From Microstegium vimineum (lineage: Eukaryota; Streptophyta; Magnoliopsida; Poales; Poaceae): 64,000 nucleotides of DNA. The translations under genes and the position numbers were made by a program. Location of the stretch: assembly GCA_022036555.1 (NCBI GenBank), contig CM039123.1, forward strand, positions 13,696,802 to 13,760,801, read 5' to 3'. Under the pieces are notes generated by a model. It was given only the letters and a program-made list of their open reading frames with translations. It made no database searches and was not told the DNA's origin. Shown piece after piece: positions 34,157 through 44,972 of the stretch; position 1 is the first letter of the stretch; every line of letters starts with the position of its first letter.

Positions 34157-35117
34157 GCATCTCTCAAAGGGTGTTCGAGTTGGAATACACTCTCCCTGAG
34201 TTTCACATCTTCTCTTTGCGGATGACTACATTGTCTTCTCAGAAGCAACACATGGAGGGGCTAACAGATTACTAGAGATCCTAGAGAAATATAGAAAGGG
34301 CTCTGGACAACTAGTTAACAGAGACAAATCGGCCATTTTCTTTAGCAAGAATTGTTCTCAATAGATGAAGAACATTGTGTGCATGGTCTACAATCCATAA
34401 TGTGGCTCTTGCTGAGAAGTACTTGGGACTCCCAACGTAGGTTGGTCGTGATGTTAGTGGGGCCTTTGAGTATTTACCAACTCAGGTGAAAGGCAAAATT
34501 TAAGGATGGTGTGGCCATGAGGCTAGCTGTGCAGGGAGGGAAGTGTTGCTGAAGTCCATTGCTCAAGTTGTACCCACATATTCAATGAGTTGTTTCTTAT
34601 TGCCACTGAATATTTGCAAGAAGATCAAATCGGCAACAACAAACTATTGGTGGGCGGGTTCTGCAGATAACAAACACCTCTACTGGATGTGTTGGGACCA
34701 GCTGACTATGGCCAAATGCAAAGGGGAATGGGTTTCCGGGATCTCAGAATTTTTAACCTTGCAATGCTTGGAAAGCAAGGATGGCGGCTGATTATGAGAC
34801 CGGATTCACTCTGTGCTACGGTCCTAAAATGGCGATATTTTCATGACTCCGATTTTATGCAGGCCACAAGGAAGAAACGTGCCAGCTCAACTTGGCGTGC
34901 AATTCTGGCGGGTCGAGAGCCATTGCAAATGGGAGTGATCAAAAGGATAGCCAAGCACTTTAATGCTAGGCCGATTACCCCCAGAGTCGATCAACAGCTT
35001 GAGATGGTTTCTTGACTTTTGATAGGGAACGAGCAATGGAATGAAACTCTTGTGTGGGAGCAGTTTTTACCAATTGCTGTTGAGACCATACTCCTCCAAC
35101 ATTTAGGAAGTGGTCGG
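34157..35117 (+). pseudogene. LINE: second part of RT and thumb
   Basis: After the hAT element the RT continues with MHLSKGVRVG and the catalytic loop encoded near 34212-34230 (codons for FADD, one base out of frame with the preceding text). Then GLPT-like and SWKGK-like regions appear near 34420-34500 with stops, followed by VLLKSIAQVVPTYSMSCFLLP and NYWWAG (34543-34660), a conserved block of plant L1 elements. The trace ends near 35112 at the solo LTR. The gene is full of stops. Confidence 0.82.
35113..35117. repeat. Left target-site duplication of the solo LTR (GTCGG)
   Basis: GTCGG precedes the LTR start TGTTGACAC and recurs at 36386-36390. Confidence 0.8.
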
Positions 35118-35119
35118 TG

Positions 35120-35153
35120 TTGACACTCCTTAAGTATCAATTTTAAGTGTCAA
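35120..35153 (+). repeat. LTR-terminal foldback in the solo LTR
   Basis: TTGACACT (35120-35127) and AGTGTCAA (35146-35153) form a perfect 8-bp inverted repeat with an 18-nt loop, the same geometry as in element A but with different bases in the stem. Confidence 0.8.
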
Positions 35154-35539
35154 CTAAGCATAAGAAAGAATATATTTACAACATACCACCTAGACATAGG
35201 GTTTTAACTGACAGAATTCCACAAGTTTTGGTGTTTATCTGTTTCTGTAGGGAGACAACTGCAAAATACCAAAAGAGGCCCACAAGTAAGGATTACATAG
35301 ACACATAACACCTCCGTGCGAAAAAGAACAATCTAGAAGACCCCAGAAGCACCCCCTAGAAGGAGGGGACCACCTGCTAGCAGGGCAGGGCAGGTGCCCA
35401 CCCCCCTAGGGTGGCCGCCTAGGGCAGAGGACCAATGAGGCTCCGCCTCGCGGATTAGGGTTCCACCACCTTTGAGGATCAATCTAAACCATACAATTAA
35501 GTCGGTTTGATCCAATGACCGACGTTCATTTGAGGGGGC

Positions 35540-35546
35540 TATATAA
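35540..35546 (+). promoter_or_regulatory. TATA box in the solo LTR
   Basis: TATATAA in the context GGGGGCTATATAAGCAAGG, about 420 bp from the LTR start. A GC-rich module with GGGTGGCCGCC lies 130 bp upstream. Confidence 0.65.
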
Positions 35547-36385
35547 GCAAGGCCCTTGGCCCCCTGGCAAGAGCCAATCCATTATTCATTATCATATTTT
35601 CCAGAGAGGATTTTCCTGAGAGGGTCCCTTGAATGGGTCTACTCTCTAGGGCTTAGCGTTCAAGTGAAACTATCTTTAGTTTCTATGTGAGATTAGAGTT
35701 TACTCTTCTAGATTGAGAGATATAGAGTGGAGGTGTACATTGGAGGAAGCCCGGCCTGTCGGTGTCTCCTCTCCAGTTTGTACCTGCGAGATCAAGTCTC
35801 CCAACCCGAGGCTTGCTCCTAGGATTCTTCAGTATTTCGACTTCTAATTCTAGTAAGTTCTCTATTTTATTGTTCTTTGGTTTGTGAGTTTACTTTATTC
35901 TCTTCGCGTAGAGAGTAGGGTAATCATCTCTAGCGTAAACGTGGTGTTTGGGCTAGGATACTCATAGATATCCCCTATCTAGCCGGATCTGTGGTAGTAG
36001 TATGGAACGCGACAATTCCGTTTTTACCTTTGGATCTCACAATCCCGTTAGAAGGATCGGTAGGGTTTATAGGCCTTGGGCTAAGCATCCTTTGTGGTGT
36101 CTCTTATCTCAACGGTTCTCCCCAATAGATCAGTAGTGCATAGCTTGCATAGGTTAGAACAAGAGTGTTGTCGTGGTCTTCTCTATATCACTCACATCAA
36201 ATCACCTTGTTTGTAGCCTAAAGGATAATAGCAATAGATTTGGTTAGTCAGATGCACGCTTTCTCCCTATGGAAAAATAAATAACGATACTCTAGATAAC
36301 CTCCCGGGTGAAGTGCTCACCGATATCCGTGCACTTGCGGATTATTTTCCAGTGATTCTTCTGTCTGCGTTAACAAATATCATTA

Positions 36386-36390
36386 GTCGG
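36386..36390. repeat. Right target-site duplication of the solo LTR (GTCGG)
   Basis: Exact copy of 35113-35117; LINE coding sequence resumes directly after it. Confidence 0.8.
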
Positions 36391-36678
36391 CTTGACTCTT
36401 GGGCCTAGGAGAAGGAACGCTTTGGGGTCTATACTCTAAAATCGGCGTACAAGCTACTGTATAACTGGAAAATGGAAGGAATAGTTGGTCACCAAGAGAG
36501 CTCATCTGACGATCGACTGTGGAAGTCAGTTTGGAAACTATCAATACCACCCAAAGTGAGAGTATTTTGTGGGAGGGTTCTCCACAATTTCTTGCCGGCT
36601 AAACAAATTTTACACAGAAGGCACATTTAACCAATTGCCTTTTGCGAGGTTTGTGGTGACCCTAAATAATCCATCAAA
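36391..36678 (+). pseudogene. LINE: zinc-binding zf-RVT region
   Basis: The frame reads FGVYTLKSAYKLLYNWK, DRLWKSVWKLSIPPKVRVFCGRVLHNFLPAKQILHRRH and CEVCGD. WK-LPKV-F-W and the Cys-x2-Cys-G motif are typical of the zf-RVT domain after plant L1 RT. Stops are present. The piece is cut at ATCAAACATGT by element B and resumes at 46645. Confidence 0.85.
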
Positions 36679-36683
36679 CATGT
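36679..36683. repeat. Left target-site duplication of element B (CATGT)
   Basis: CATGT precedes TGTTGGTATTT and recurs at 46645-46649. Confidence 0.88.
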
Positions 36684-37479
36684 TGTTGGTATTTCTTATG
36701 ACTATTGGATAAATCCGCAAGCGCACAGATTATGCCAATGTAGCACTTCACCGGGAGTATTCCAGGTATCGTATTTTCCTCAAGGAACGATAGTGATATA
36801 ACTAGGATTAAAGATATGTCCTATGATGGATCAAGGGAGACTATGATAACTGGATTGAGAGGTTCAATATATCAAAGATATCTAACAAGGTATAGCTAGT
36901 TATACTGGATTTATCAGCCCTTCTCTTGCAGGAGGCGATGGGATAGATCAGTAAGAGATATAACCCCGACCGGACCGCGCCATCATGTTGTATTGAGGCC
37001 CTACCTTTTAAGAACTTATCTGACACGCGTGGTGGAATACAAAGGCTAGATAGAGTTGTCACTTTCTACTAGCATCCACAAACAATCCATGCTATAAGCG
37101 GTTTACAAAGGTAAGATCTAGTCTAGACACCACGTCTACACTATTCTTACTACTTTAACCCAAGCTTTAAGGTTAAAGCACTCTACTTAAAGTAAAGCGA
37201 TGAACAAGCAGGAAAAGGTGTATAACAGCTAACCTAGACTTAGAATATCAAATACTATAAAGAACTCGGAAGAAGTCACTTACAAGAGCTGAACTTACAA
37301 GAGAGTCACATCCGCCGAGGAAGAACTCCGGAGAAGATTCCCGACAAGCCCGGGGCTTTCTCCAGAAGACCTTCCTCACTCTCCTCCATCTAACATAGCA
37401 CTACTAGAGAGCTCCGCTAAGAGACTAAAGAGTAGTGTTTCTCCAATGAGGCATGAGTGAGAGTGAGGGCCTAGGGGGT

Positions 37480-37487
37480 CTATTTAT
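37480..37487 (-). promoter_or_regulatory. TATA box in the 3' LTR of B
   Basis: Minus-strand CTATAAATAGACCCCC. The equivalent box in the 5' LTR lies near 45765-45772. Confidence 0.65.
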
Positions 37488-38351
37488 AGCTAGAGGTGGA
37501 GTAGGGGCTACTTTGGTGCCACGTCAGCGATCCGCGTCACTTCCATCATCCACCGTAGGATCAAACCGTCATTAGAACCAACTTAGATCAACGGGGGAGA
37601 TCAAGTGGGTGCATGGAGGCATGCAGGGAGTCGGTGGGGAGGTCAGTGCATCTTTTGGGCACTTGACCTGGATCGGCCGATCCATGAATGGCAGGTGGGC
37701 CCTGCCATTTCCCTCAACAGGTGTCCCCACAGCACAGGGATCATGTGGGTGGCCTGTGGGCCCATACTTGGGATCGGCCGAACGCTTGTTGTGGCCTTTG
37801 GCTTCCATCTTTCGTGTGGAGCATGGCCCACATGTCATAGACACCTTGGCAATAGTTTTGTATTTTTCTGAGATAGTTGTGGGCCCATGTATCCTCGTGC
37901 TTTGATCTAGAGCCATTGAGAAGAAGCACGGAGGAGATCCAAGGGTGGATCTTCACTCTAGAGGGTGTGCTTGGATCATAAACACATGGGAGGCCTTGGT
38001 GGCCCCATAGTGTGGATCGGCCGACCCCCTATAGAGAGCCATGGGCTTCCCCTTCAGCATGGGACCTCCTTGATAGGTGTGGATCCTGCTGTCCAAGATT
38101 GGGCCCAAAGGACGGTCGGCCAAACGTCTTTTGTGGCCGAATAAGCTCATCTTTTGTAGGTAGCTTCTAGAGGTAATGCCCATCATGATGTTGTATGTAT
38201 TTTGCACATTTTCCATACTTGGAAATATGTCATGTTGAGCCCCGAATTATGACGTTTTGTGCCTACATTCAAATAGAGGACATATACATGTGGAACCAAG
38301 TAATTGGGTAATTATGTTCATGTTATTCTTGTTTTCCTTTGAATAGGAGGA

Positions 38352-38401
38352 TGTTGACGGTATTTTGATGGTGATAAAATAGCTTGTAATTACCGTCAAC
38401 A
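38352..38401 (-). repeat. LTR-terminal foldback in element B (3' LTR copy)
   Basis: TGTTGACGGTA (38352-38362) and TACCGTCAACA (38391-38401) form a perfect 11-bp inverted repeat with a 28-nt loop ending exactly at the LTR edge. The 5' LTR has the same at 46595-46644. Confidence 0.88.
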
Positions 38402-38418
38402 AGATCCCCCATACTTAC
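38402..38418 (-). other. Polypurine tract of element B and preceding hairpin
   Basis: The minus strand reads GTAAGTATGGGGGATCT up to the LTR. A hairpin with 8-bp arms (38421-38428 and 38435-38442) and an AGGA-containing loop lies just before it, with one A-C mismatch in the stem. Confidence 0.75.
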
Positions 38419-41400
38419 CTCTTTGCTCATCCTCGAGTAAAGGTTAAAAGATAACAAGTCTATGTTATTCAAAGAATAAAGCAAGCATAAAGATTCACTC
38501 AAGATATTTTGTCATACTAATGGGATATGTGGTACTGGCTAACATATATCCTTGAGAAGTTGAGAAATGGAACAGTTCTCAAGGTAAAGTCATCTTCCCA
38601 AATCATATTTTTGTACTTGGAGTTTTTGATAAGTTTTTCAAAAGAAAGCTCATAAGTCAACTTACTCCTCATATAGCACTCTAGATCGCTCAAGGTGTAT
38701 GAATCCTTACCAAGGCATAACATGAGGTTGCCTTCTTTTTATCTTCCTACTTCTAAAAGGCTTATGTGGAGCTTAGGTAGGGATAAACAATGTAGCATAC
38801 TTACCTTGCATATATTGTAAAGTCAAACTCCGGATCCAAAGAGAGAAATGTCATACTCTTAGATCAAGATGTGCAAGTGTGTGGAAACATGGCAAATGAT
38901 CAAAACTCCTTTATATGATCTCTCTTTCCTAACTTATTATTTTGAGACATAGCTATCTTTATTTTTCTATGAGCTTTGATATGCTCATCATCATTTTTTT
39001 TCTATGAGCTTTGATGTGCTCATCTTTTTTTTATATATATTTTTTTCATAATTTTGCATAGTCTATGTCTCATTTACTATTATTATACTAGAGAGATTTT
39101 TTCTACTAGAACATGGAGCATCAATCTATGTGGAAAATTTAAGGCAGGTTTCTGCGTACTTCCAGTGTAGAAGCAGCATGTAAATGTGGCGTGTACATGA
39201 TCTTGATCTTGGGAGCATGATAAGTCTCTCAACAAGGGTCACAAAACTTGACCAAACTCAACACAAAGCAAGCAGCTTATGTGGAAATCTTATATCATGA
39301 AAGAGCATATATGGCTGTGGTAGGAATTTTCTCACTATAGAGGAGTAGTGACATTATGGTTTTATGACGTTTTCAAAAGTTAATCTCCAAGAACCTTAAA
39401 TAGACAGGGTATGAATCATGAGCCGGGAACTATATCACATTAATCAACAACTTAGTCAATGTGGTTCCCTATCAAGATATTTTCCCACTAGCATAAGCAA
39501 AAGCAAGAGTTCATCTCTATGACGCTTTTATCCTCAGAACGTCATAGATCATGTCACTTTTCAAAATTTTAATTTTGGATGCGATCTTCTTGTTTTATTC
39601 AATATTAAAAGGAAATTAAGCTAAGTGATGAATTTCATGAAGAAAATTATTTTTATTTCATTTTTATTTTGAAAGACAAAGATGAGTAAACAAATGAAAA
39701 GCATATAGGAAAAGGAGAGAGATGTGGCAAACCAGTCAGAGTAGATGTTTGAAGTTGAGTGGATGCTGGCTGGTGGGCCTGGGCCCACTAAGTGCGGTCG
39801 ACCAACCATTCTTTGGGGTCATTTGGCCACTTCGATCTCTGCATTAGACTCCCTTACCTTTGAGCATTGATCTGCTCTGTCCGTTCTACGATTGGGCCGC
39901 CAAAGTGGATCGGCCGATCCACAAAAGTGGCCATTTCGGTCCAACTTTTTTGTGGAACATGTTATGGACGTGTACAACATGATTCAGTGGTCATTCTGGT
40001 GTTTTGACATGTTGGAGTGTCGACCGACCTCCCCCATACTTGTTTCGGGGCATGCTGAAATCAGTGACAGAGACAGATCAAATGCAAGGGTTCTGCTGGG
40101 GTAAGATACCAGCAGAACCAAGAGTTTTATTTGTGATTGATAGCTTAGGCATAAGTTCTTTGATTCATGAGTGATAGACTATTAGGCCTAAGTATCTTAT
40201 TGCTATGAAGGTCTAAGGCACCAAAGGAGAAGGTGGAGAGAGAACGATCTATGGTCTTAGCATAAGGGATGACAGAATTTTGTCATGCTCTCTTTAGCAA
40301 CAACACGCTGAACTTTTCTATATCACTCTTTTGATATTCTTCTTGGTGGAACTCTGGTGAGGTCAAGAAAGGTGAAAAGGGAAACAAGAGGAGATGGAAT
40401 TTCTACTGGTGGTGAAGAAGAACAAGTTAAGAGGAGGAAGAAGGATAAGGAGAGGTTAAGAAGAAGAGAAACAACGTTCAAGGCCTTCGTTTTTTCTCGG
40501 ATCGCGATGAAAACCGAAGGAGAACGTTGGCCCAATGTTCCTATGCAACGGGACGTTTGAACGAGTTCGAACCACGATCAACCGATCCCTTTTTGAAAGC
40601 TAACGTCCGACCGAGCCATGTTCTGAACTTGGTCGAGCTAGGTGAGTCAGCTCATGAAGTTTTGGACCAATTGGGCCAAAGACACGGTCGATCGATCCCC
40701 TTTAGAGGCCAAATGGGCCGACTTTTCATGAGGGGGAGTCAAGGCTAAGTCTAGGCCATTTCTATGGTCATTTTTGAAATTTGAACAAAAAAGTTAAAAC
40801 ATGTAGATTTTAGTTCTAATTTGGATTAAGAACAAAATCTATCATATCAATTTCTTGTTCAGGAATTTCATGCTCATGTAAACTTTTAAGACACTGACCA
40901 TTTACCTTTAAAGGTGTTGCAGCCGTAATCTCGAAGCGTGACGATTCCTTGCATCACGATATTGATGATGATGAATGGTCTTTCTTCTCTGAATCATTGC
41001 GTTGTACTCAGACCTTTTTTCTCCATTCATTGCTTCTCTCCTGCGAAGGATTAGTGGACAACACATACACGAAGGGATTCACAAATAATTTGAAACAAGG
41101 GCATTGTTGTCATAGAAAAGAGGACATCTTCTATGCTATAGAAAAGTTGGCTTTAACAGTTTAGCACATCACAAGATGTTCCCTCATTGTTCACCAATTA
41201 AAAACCAAGCAAGGTTAAGGCAAAAGTGCACAAGATTTCAAAACTACCTCATACCTTGATTTGTCTCTATGAATGATCTCATGACTTAACCACCAAAATT
41301 TGGAAGTTATCTTACATGGGTTAGTCCAAAAAGTTCATCCAAATTTTATACAAGCATACTTTAGGTTCATTAATCAAACTTGACACCATGTCTAATTTGA

Positions 41401-42310
41401 TTAAGGAAGGCTATTTAACCTAAGCACCATGCTTAATTTAAAGAGCCTTTGGAAGCACAATTTCTACTCCCAAACCAAAGCATACTTATAAGAAAACTAG
41501 GAAGCATGAAGGCATAAAGAGATTCATTTAAGAAGACAAGAGCTTGGATGGTGAATTGGATGAGCATTATATATATTTTTTTCTTTTTAGTTTTTATTAT
41601 TTCTATGACTTAGCAAGATGAGCAAGGTATAGAGAGAAAGCAAGGTAGAGACAACCAAACAAAATTAAGCAATGAAGCATAACAAGAATTTCTTAGAGAA
41701 TTCCACTCCCCCCATACTTGGGATTTTGCAACATTTTACAACGTGAAAATCCAATCTAGGATGTGGAATTTTCTTTTAAATGTGCTTCATTATAAGAGAT
41801 GTTTTGTTGGACATACCTTGTGTTTTTGCTCCATCATTCTTTTTGTTCAAACCTGAAATGGTTAGTGACAAAAATACCCGAAGGAACACTTTCACAAATA
41901 TTCCCTTAATCTCATTTTACAAAGTCATTTTATTCATTTTAGAATTTTGGGAAACTAAAAAAAATATTTTTATTTTGTTTTTTATTTTTTTATTATTAAA
42001 ATTTTTATTAATTATTAATTATTATTATTTAATATTATTTTTTTAATAAATAAATAAGCAAACTTTAACAGAAAAGAAAAAGGATCGGGTTATCTCCCGA
42101 AAGTGCTTATTTTTAAGACACAAGCTTGTCTTTGGGAAACCTTCAAGTTATCTCATGTTGGTGAAGCGGTTTCCCCTTCAACTCCAACATTTTCAAACCT
42201 ATCCTCAAGACCAAAACTACTATGAGATTTGCAAAATTTGTGGTAGACAAACACATCTACAACCAACCTTGCAAAGATTTTTGAAACCAGAAGCATGAAG
42301 AGGTTGTAGA
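38419..42310 (-). other. Long 3' non-coding region of element B
   Basis: Nearly 4 kb without recognisable coding sense. 38740-39360 is alignable by eye to the 3' region of element E (61320-61930) and less closely to element A. It contains the hairpin module at 39153-39180, a doubled TCTATGAGCTTTGATGTGCTC word near 38965-39025 and a GTAAGT motif at 38800-38810 (minus). Internal PPT-like tracts (minus AAGTATGGGGG) lie at 40030-40042 and 41706-41722. Palindromes of the GGTCGACC / GGATCGGCCGATCC type occur at 39797-39806, 39906-39920, 40014-40030 and 40682-40700. A very AT-rich stretch lies at 41960-42060. Confidence 0.65.
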
Positions 42311-43059
42311 TCATGTGTCTAGTGATGGTAGAGGGAAGGATCGATTTGGGAGATTTCTCATTTGAGCATGGATTTGATGGGAAGATCGGGGAATAGCTTC
42401 CATGCTCATTGGTGGAATCTTTGTTTCAAGGAGTGGGTGAGCACTTTCTTTCTTATGACATTCCAAGTCATCCTCAAGGCTTGAATGGGTCATGGTTGTT
42501 AGCGAGAAGGACATAAGCTCACCCCTTGGATCAAGAACAAGTTTGGATTCTATCCCTTTAATGAGAGGTCGGGAAGACCAAACGGGTAGATAATGTTCAC
42601 TTATTCTATGACCAAGCTTCTCATTTCCTACTGTGTTCTCCAAGATTCTCATGATTGGCCTTCCGATAAAGGTAAGATGAAAGGAAAGTCGAGGAAGGTC
42701 AAAGATATGGAAATCTAGGAAGATCTTGAGATCATCAACCACCACAAGAACACATGAATGACTCCTAAACAATCAAGGATTTGACCGCTAGGGAGTCTAA
42801 GGTGTTTTTGTGATTGAGATAGATGATCCTTTGATGATGTTGGAACATAGAAATGAGGAATGATGTTGATCCCAAGGCTAGGATCGTAGCAAATGTCGCC
42901 ATCAATCCCCAACACTTGACAGGATATTCTCCTTACATGTGTGGGCATTTTAGCAACTTTCTTTGAAGATTCGGCCTCATCCAACATTCTTGACTTACAA
43001 CGTTGATAGAGCTCTACCCGTTGACTTTTGCTCCTCTTGGTCAGATTTATGGCCCTCAT
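42311..43059 (-). pseudogene. Degenerate protease-like segment of element B
   Basis: The minus strand reads GDICYDPSLGINIIPHFYV, then PSGQILDCLGVIHVFLWWL and, in a second frame, FLDFHIFDLPRLSFHLTFIGRPIMRIL. The order FCDxG(A/S)(S/G)xNI(M/I)P - G - IILGRPF is that of the retropepsin-like domains in elements A and E. Here the catalytic aspartate position is not D-x-G but D-P-S-L-G, so it would be inactive. The part after 42500 (SLEDDLECHKKE) has no known domain. One frame change near 42740. Assignment is by position and pattern, moderately sure. Confidence 0.6.
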
Positions 43060-44200
43060 GCTTCCATCCTCGGGTGTCTTAGTGAATTCCTAGAGTATTA
43101 AGTGGGTCATCATAAGACTTGAATGAAGGAACACATGGGGGATCATAGGATCAAGGATGGGTTTCGTAAGATAAGTCAATGTGGGCATAGAGAAGGAGAG
43201 GATAGATTTGGCTTCTAAACACTTTAGTTTCTTTATCTAACTCACGTCTTACAATCCCAATCTTTTCCTGATGTGCCATGTGGGAAGTCGAAGCGCAAGA
43301 TGATGTTGATTTGGGAGGTTTTCGAAGAGATCCCTTCATGAAAGGTCTAGAAAGATGTTTCTTAGAAGGTCTCTTTAGGAAAGGATAATTTTGGGCATTC
43401 CCAAAACCAGTAAGATCAGATTGGAGGTTGGCCTCGAACTCGAAGGAAGGATTTAGGTATTGGATTTCTTCTTCCTTCGAGATTTGTAGTATTTGTGGTT
43501 CAAAATCGATGGCAGAATCTTTGGATAGGAGTGGTGGTTATTCGACTATCAAGATTTCTTTTCTAGGGGCTACTTTCATTGAGGATTCGGCCTCATCCAA
43601 CCATTCTTGACTTACAATGATTGATAGAGACTCTACCCGTTGACATTGCTCCTCTTGGTCAGATTTAAGGCCCTCGTGGCTTCCATGCCTTGGGTGTCTT
43701 AGTGAATTCCTAGAGTTATTAAGTGGTCATCATAAGACTTTAATGAAGGAACACATGGGGGAACATCAGGATCAAGGATGGGTTCGTAAGATAAGTCAAA
43801 TGTGGGCATAGAGAAGGAGAGGATAGATTCGGCTTCTAAACACTTTAGTTCTTCTTCTATAGGCTCACTCGACATTCTTCATCAAATATCCCAAGCTTTT
43901 CCTGATGTGCCATGTGGGAAGTTGAGGCATAAGATGATGTTGATTTGGGAGGTTTTTGAAGAGATCCCTTCATGAGAGGTCTAGAAAGATGTTTCTTAGA
44001 AGGTCTCTTTAGGAAAGGATCATTTTGGGCATTCCCAAAACCAAGCAAGATCATATGAGAGGTTGGCCTCGAACTCGAAGGAATGGTTTAGGTGTTGGAT
44101 TTCTTCTTCCTTCGAGATTTGTGGTATTTGTGGTTCGGGATCGATAGCAGAATCTTTGGATGGGAGTGGTGGTGATTGCTATCGAGATTCTTTTCTAGGG
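42955..44200 (-). repeat. Tandem duplication of about 620 bp in element B
   Basis: GATTCGGCCTCATCCAAC occurs at 42968 and again at 43584, and CCTGATGTGCCATGTGG at 43267 and 43901, so the unit is about 616-634 bp with internal indels. Each copy encodes, on the minus strand, MKGSL(R/Q)KPPKSTSS followed by ASTSHMAHQEK. It lies between the gag and protease-like segments, in the linker. Confidence 0.85.
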
Positions 44201-44900
44201 AATGGTTTTTCTCCTTCTATGGGTCCTTCATTATAAACGTTAATGTAGGGGGTGTTTTCAAGAATCTTCATGAGAAGGCTCTTCCCTTCACAACTGGGTA
44301 AACACAGGAAGGCTCCCCTAGAAGTCATGTCAAGAATTTGTGTAGAACCTTTGCTAAGACCGCCATAAAAGTGTTGCAACAATGTTGGCTCGGTTATAGC
44401 AAGATCAGGGCATACAATGCTAGATCTAAGAGACGGGCCCATACCGCACCAAGAGGTACTTTCTCCTTTTGTGAGAAGTTGATGACCTCTTTTCGAAGAC
44501 GAACAACTCGAGAGGTGGGAAAGAAAGCTAGGCAGAATTTGGATTGTAACTTTTCCATTCTCCGTTTGCGTCATCTACGTGGCGAAGGTACCATTGTTTG
44601 GCTATTCCCATCAAAGAAAGGAAATAGCTTCCACTTAAGGGTACCTCGCCTCATCCCATGGATGTGGACACATGAACACAATTGTTCAAAGTCACGTAGA
44701 TGAGTGTAGGGATTTTCGTCTTCGTCCCCAGAAAAAGGTTTGTTCTGAACCATTCTTATGAGGCTTGGGCAAAGCTCATAAGGAATGTCCAATATGGCCT
44801 GAGATGAACTAGGTGGCTCCAACCTAGCGCCCGTTGGAGCACCATACTCGAAAAGGGGTTTTGATCCATAAGTGTATGTGGAGTGGAAGGATGAATTCAA
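44179..44900 (-). pseudogene. gag: gag remnant of element B
   Basis: The frame begins at the ATG at 44900 or earlier and reads ILDIPYELCPSLIRMVQNKPFSGDEDENPYTHLRDFEQLC, a variant of the Athila gag core seen in A (FELKPALINMVQANQFCG). After a frame change near 44575 it continues as DLAITEPTLLQHFYGGLSKGSTQILDMTSRGAFLCLPSCEGKSLL. No zinc knuckle is found, so the C-terminal part was lost or diverged in the region of the tandem duplication. Clearly a different subfamily from A, D and E. Confidence 0.75.
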
Positions 44901-44946
44901 ACAAAAGATAAAATAGGACCAAAGGGTACTAGTTAAAAGCTACCGT

Positions 44947-44964
44947 TCCCCGGCAATGGCGCTA
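44947..44964 (-). other. tRNA-Asp primer-binding site of element B
   Basis: The minus strand reads TAGCGCCATTGCCGGGGA, two mismatches from the complement of the plant tRNA-Asp 3' end. It is eight bases from the LTR. Confidence 0.85.
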
Positions 44965-44972
44965 GAAATGCT

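Larger units (their letters stand above)
35118..36385 (+). repeat. Solo LTR of an Athila-like family
   Basis: 1,268 bp, starting TGTTGACACTCC and ending ATATCATTA, with a 5-bp duplication GTCGG on both sides and no internal region. The start resembles the LTR of element A (CTCCTTAAG loop), and the 3' part has the conserved GTGCACTTGCGGAT block near 36330. The final bases read TTA instead of the expected ACA, so the terminus has mutated. It arose by recombination between the two LTRs of a full element inserted in the LINE. Confidence 0.85.
36684..38401 (-). repeat. 3' LTR of element B
   Basis: 1,718 bp, ends TGTTGGTATTT and TACCGTCAACA. Similar to 44973-46644 throughout; it has a segment near 37975-38012 that the other LTR lacks. 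TATA box near 37480-37487 (minus). Palindromes ATCGGCCGAT at 37672-37681 and TCGGCCGA words near 37770 and 38014. Confidence 0.9.

Noticed and set aside
33657..34251. Long overlapping ORFs of 107-187 codons on both strands
   Set aside because: They follow from the GC-rich, stop-poor cargo of the hAT element and the G30 tract. Proteins are low-complexity and lie inside a non-autonomous transposon.
37572..37916. ORFs of about 100 codons on both strands in the LTRs of B (also 45856-46189)
   Set aside because: They are overlapping on both strands, contained in U3 of the LTR, and reflect GC-rich palindromic sequence with few stops.
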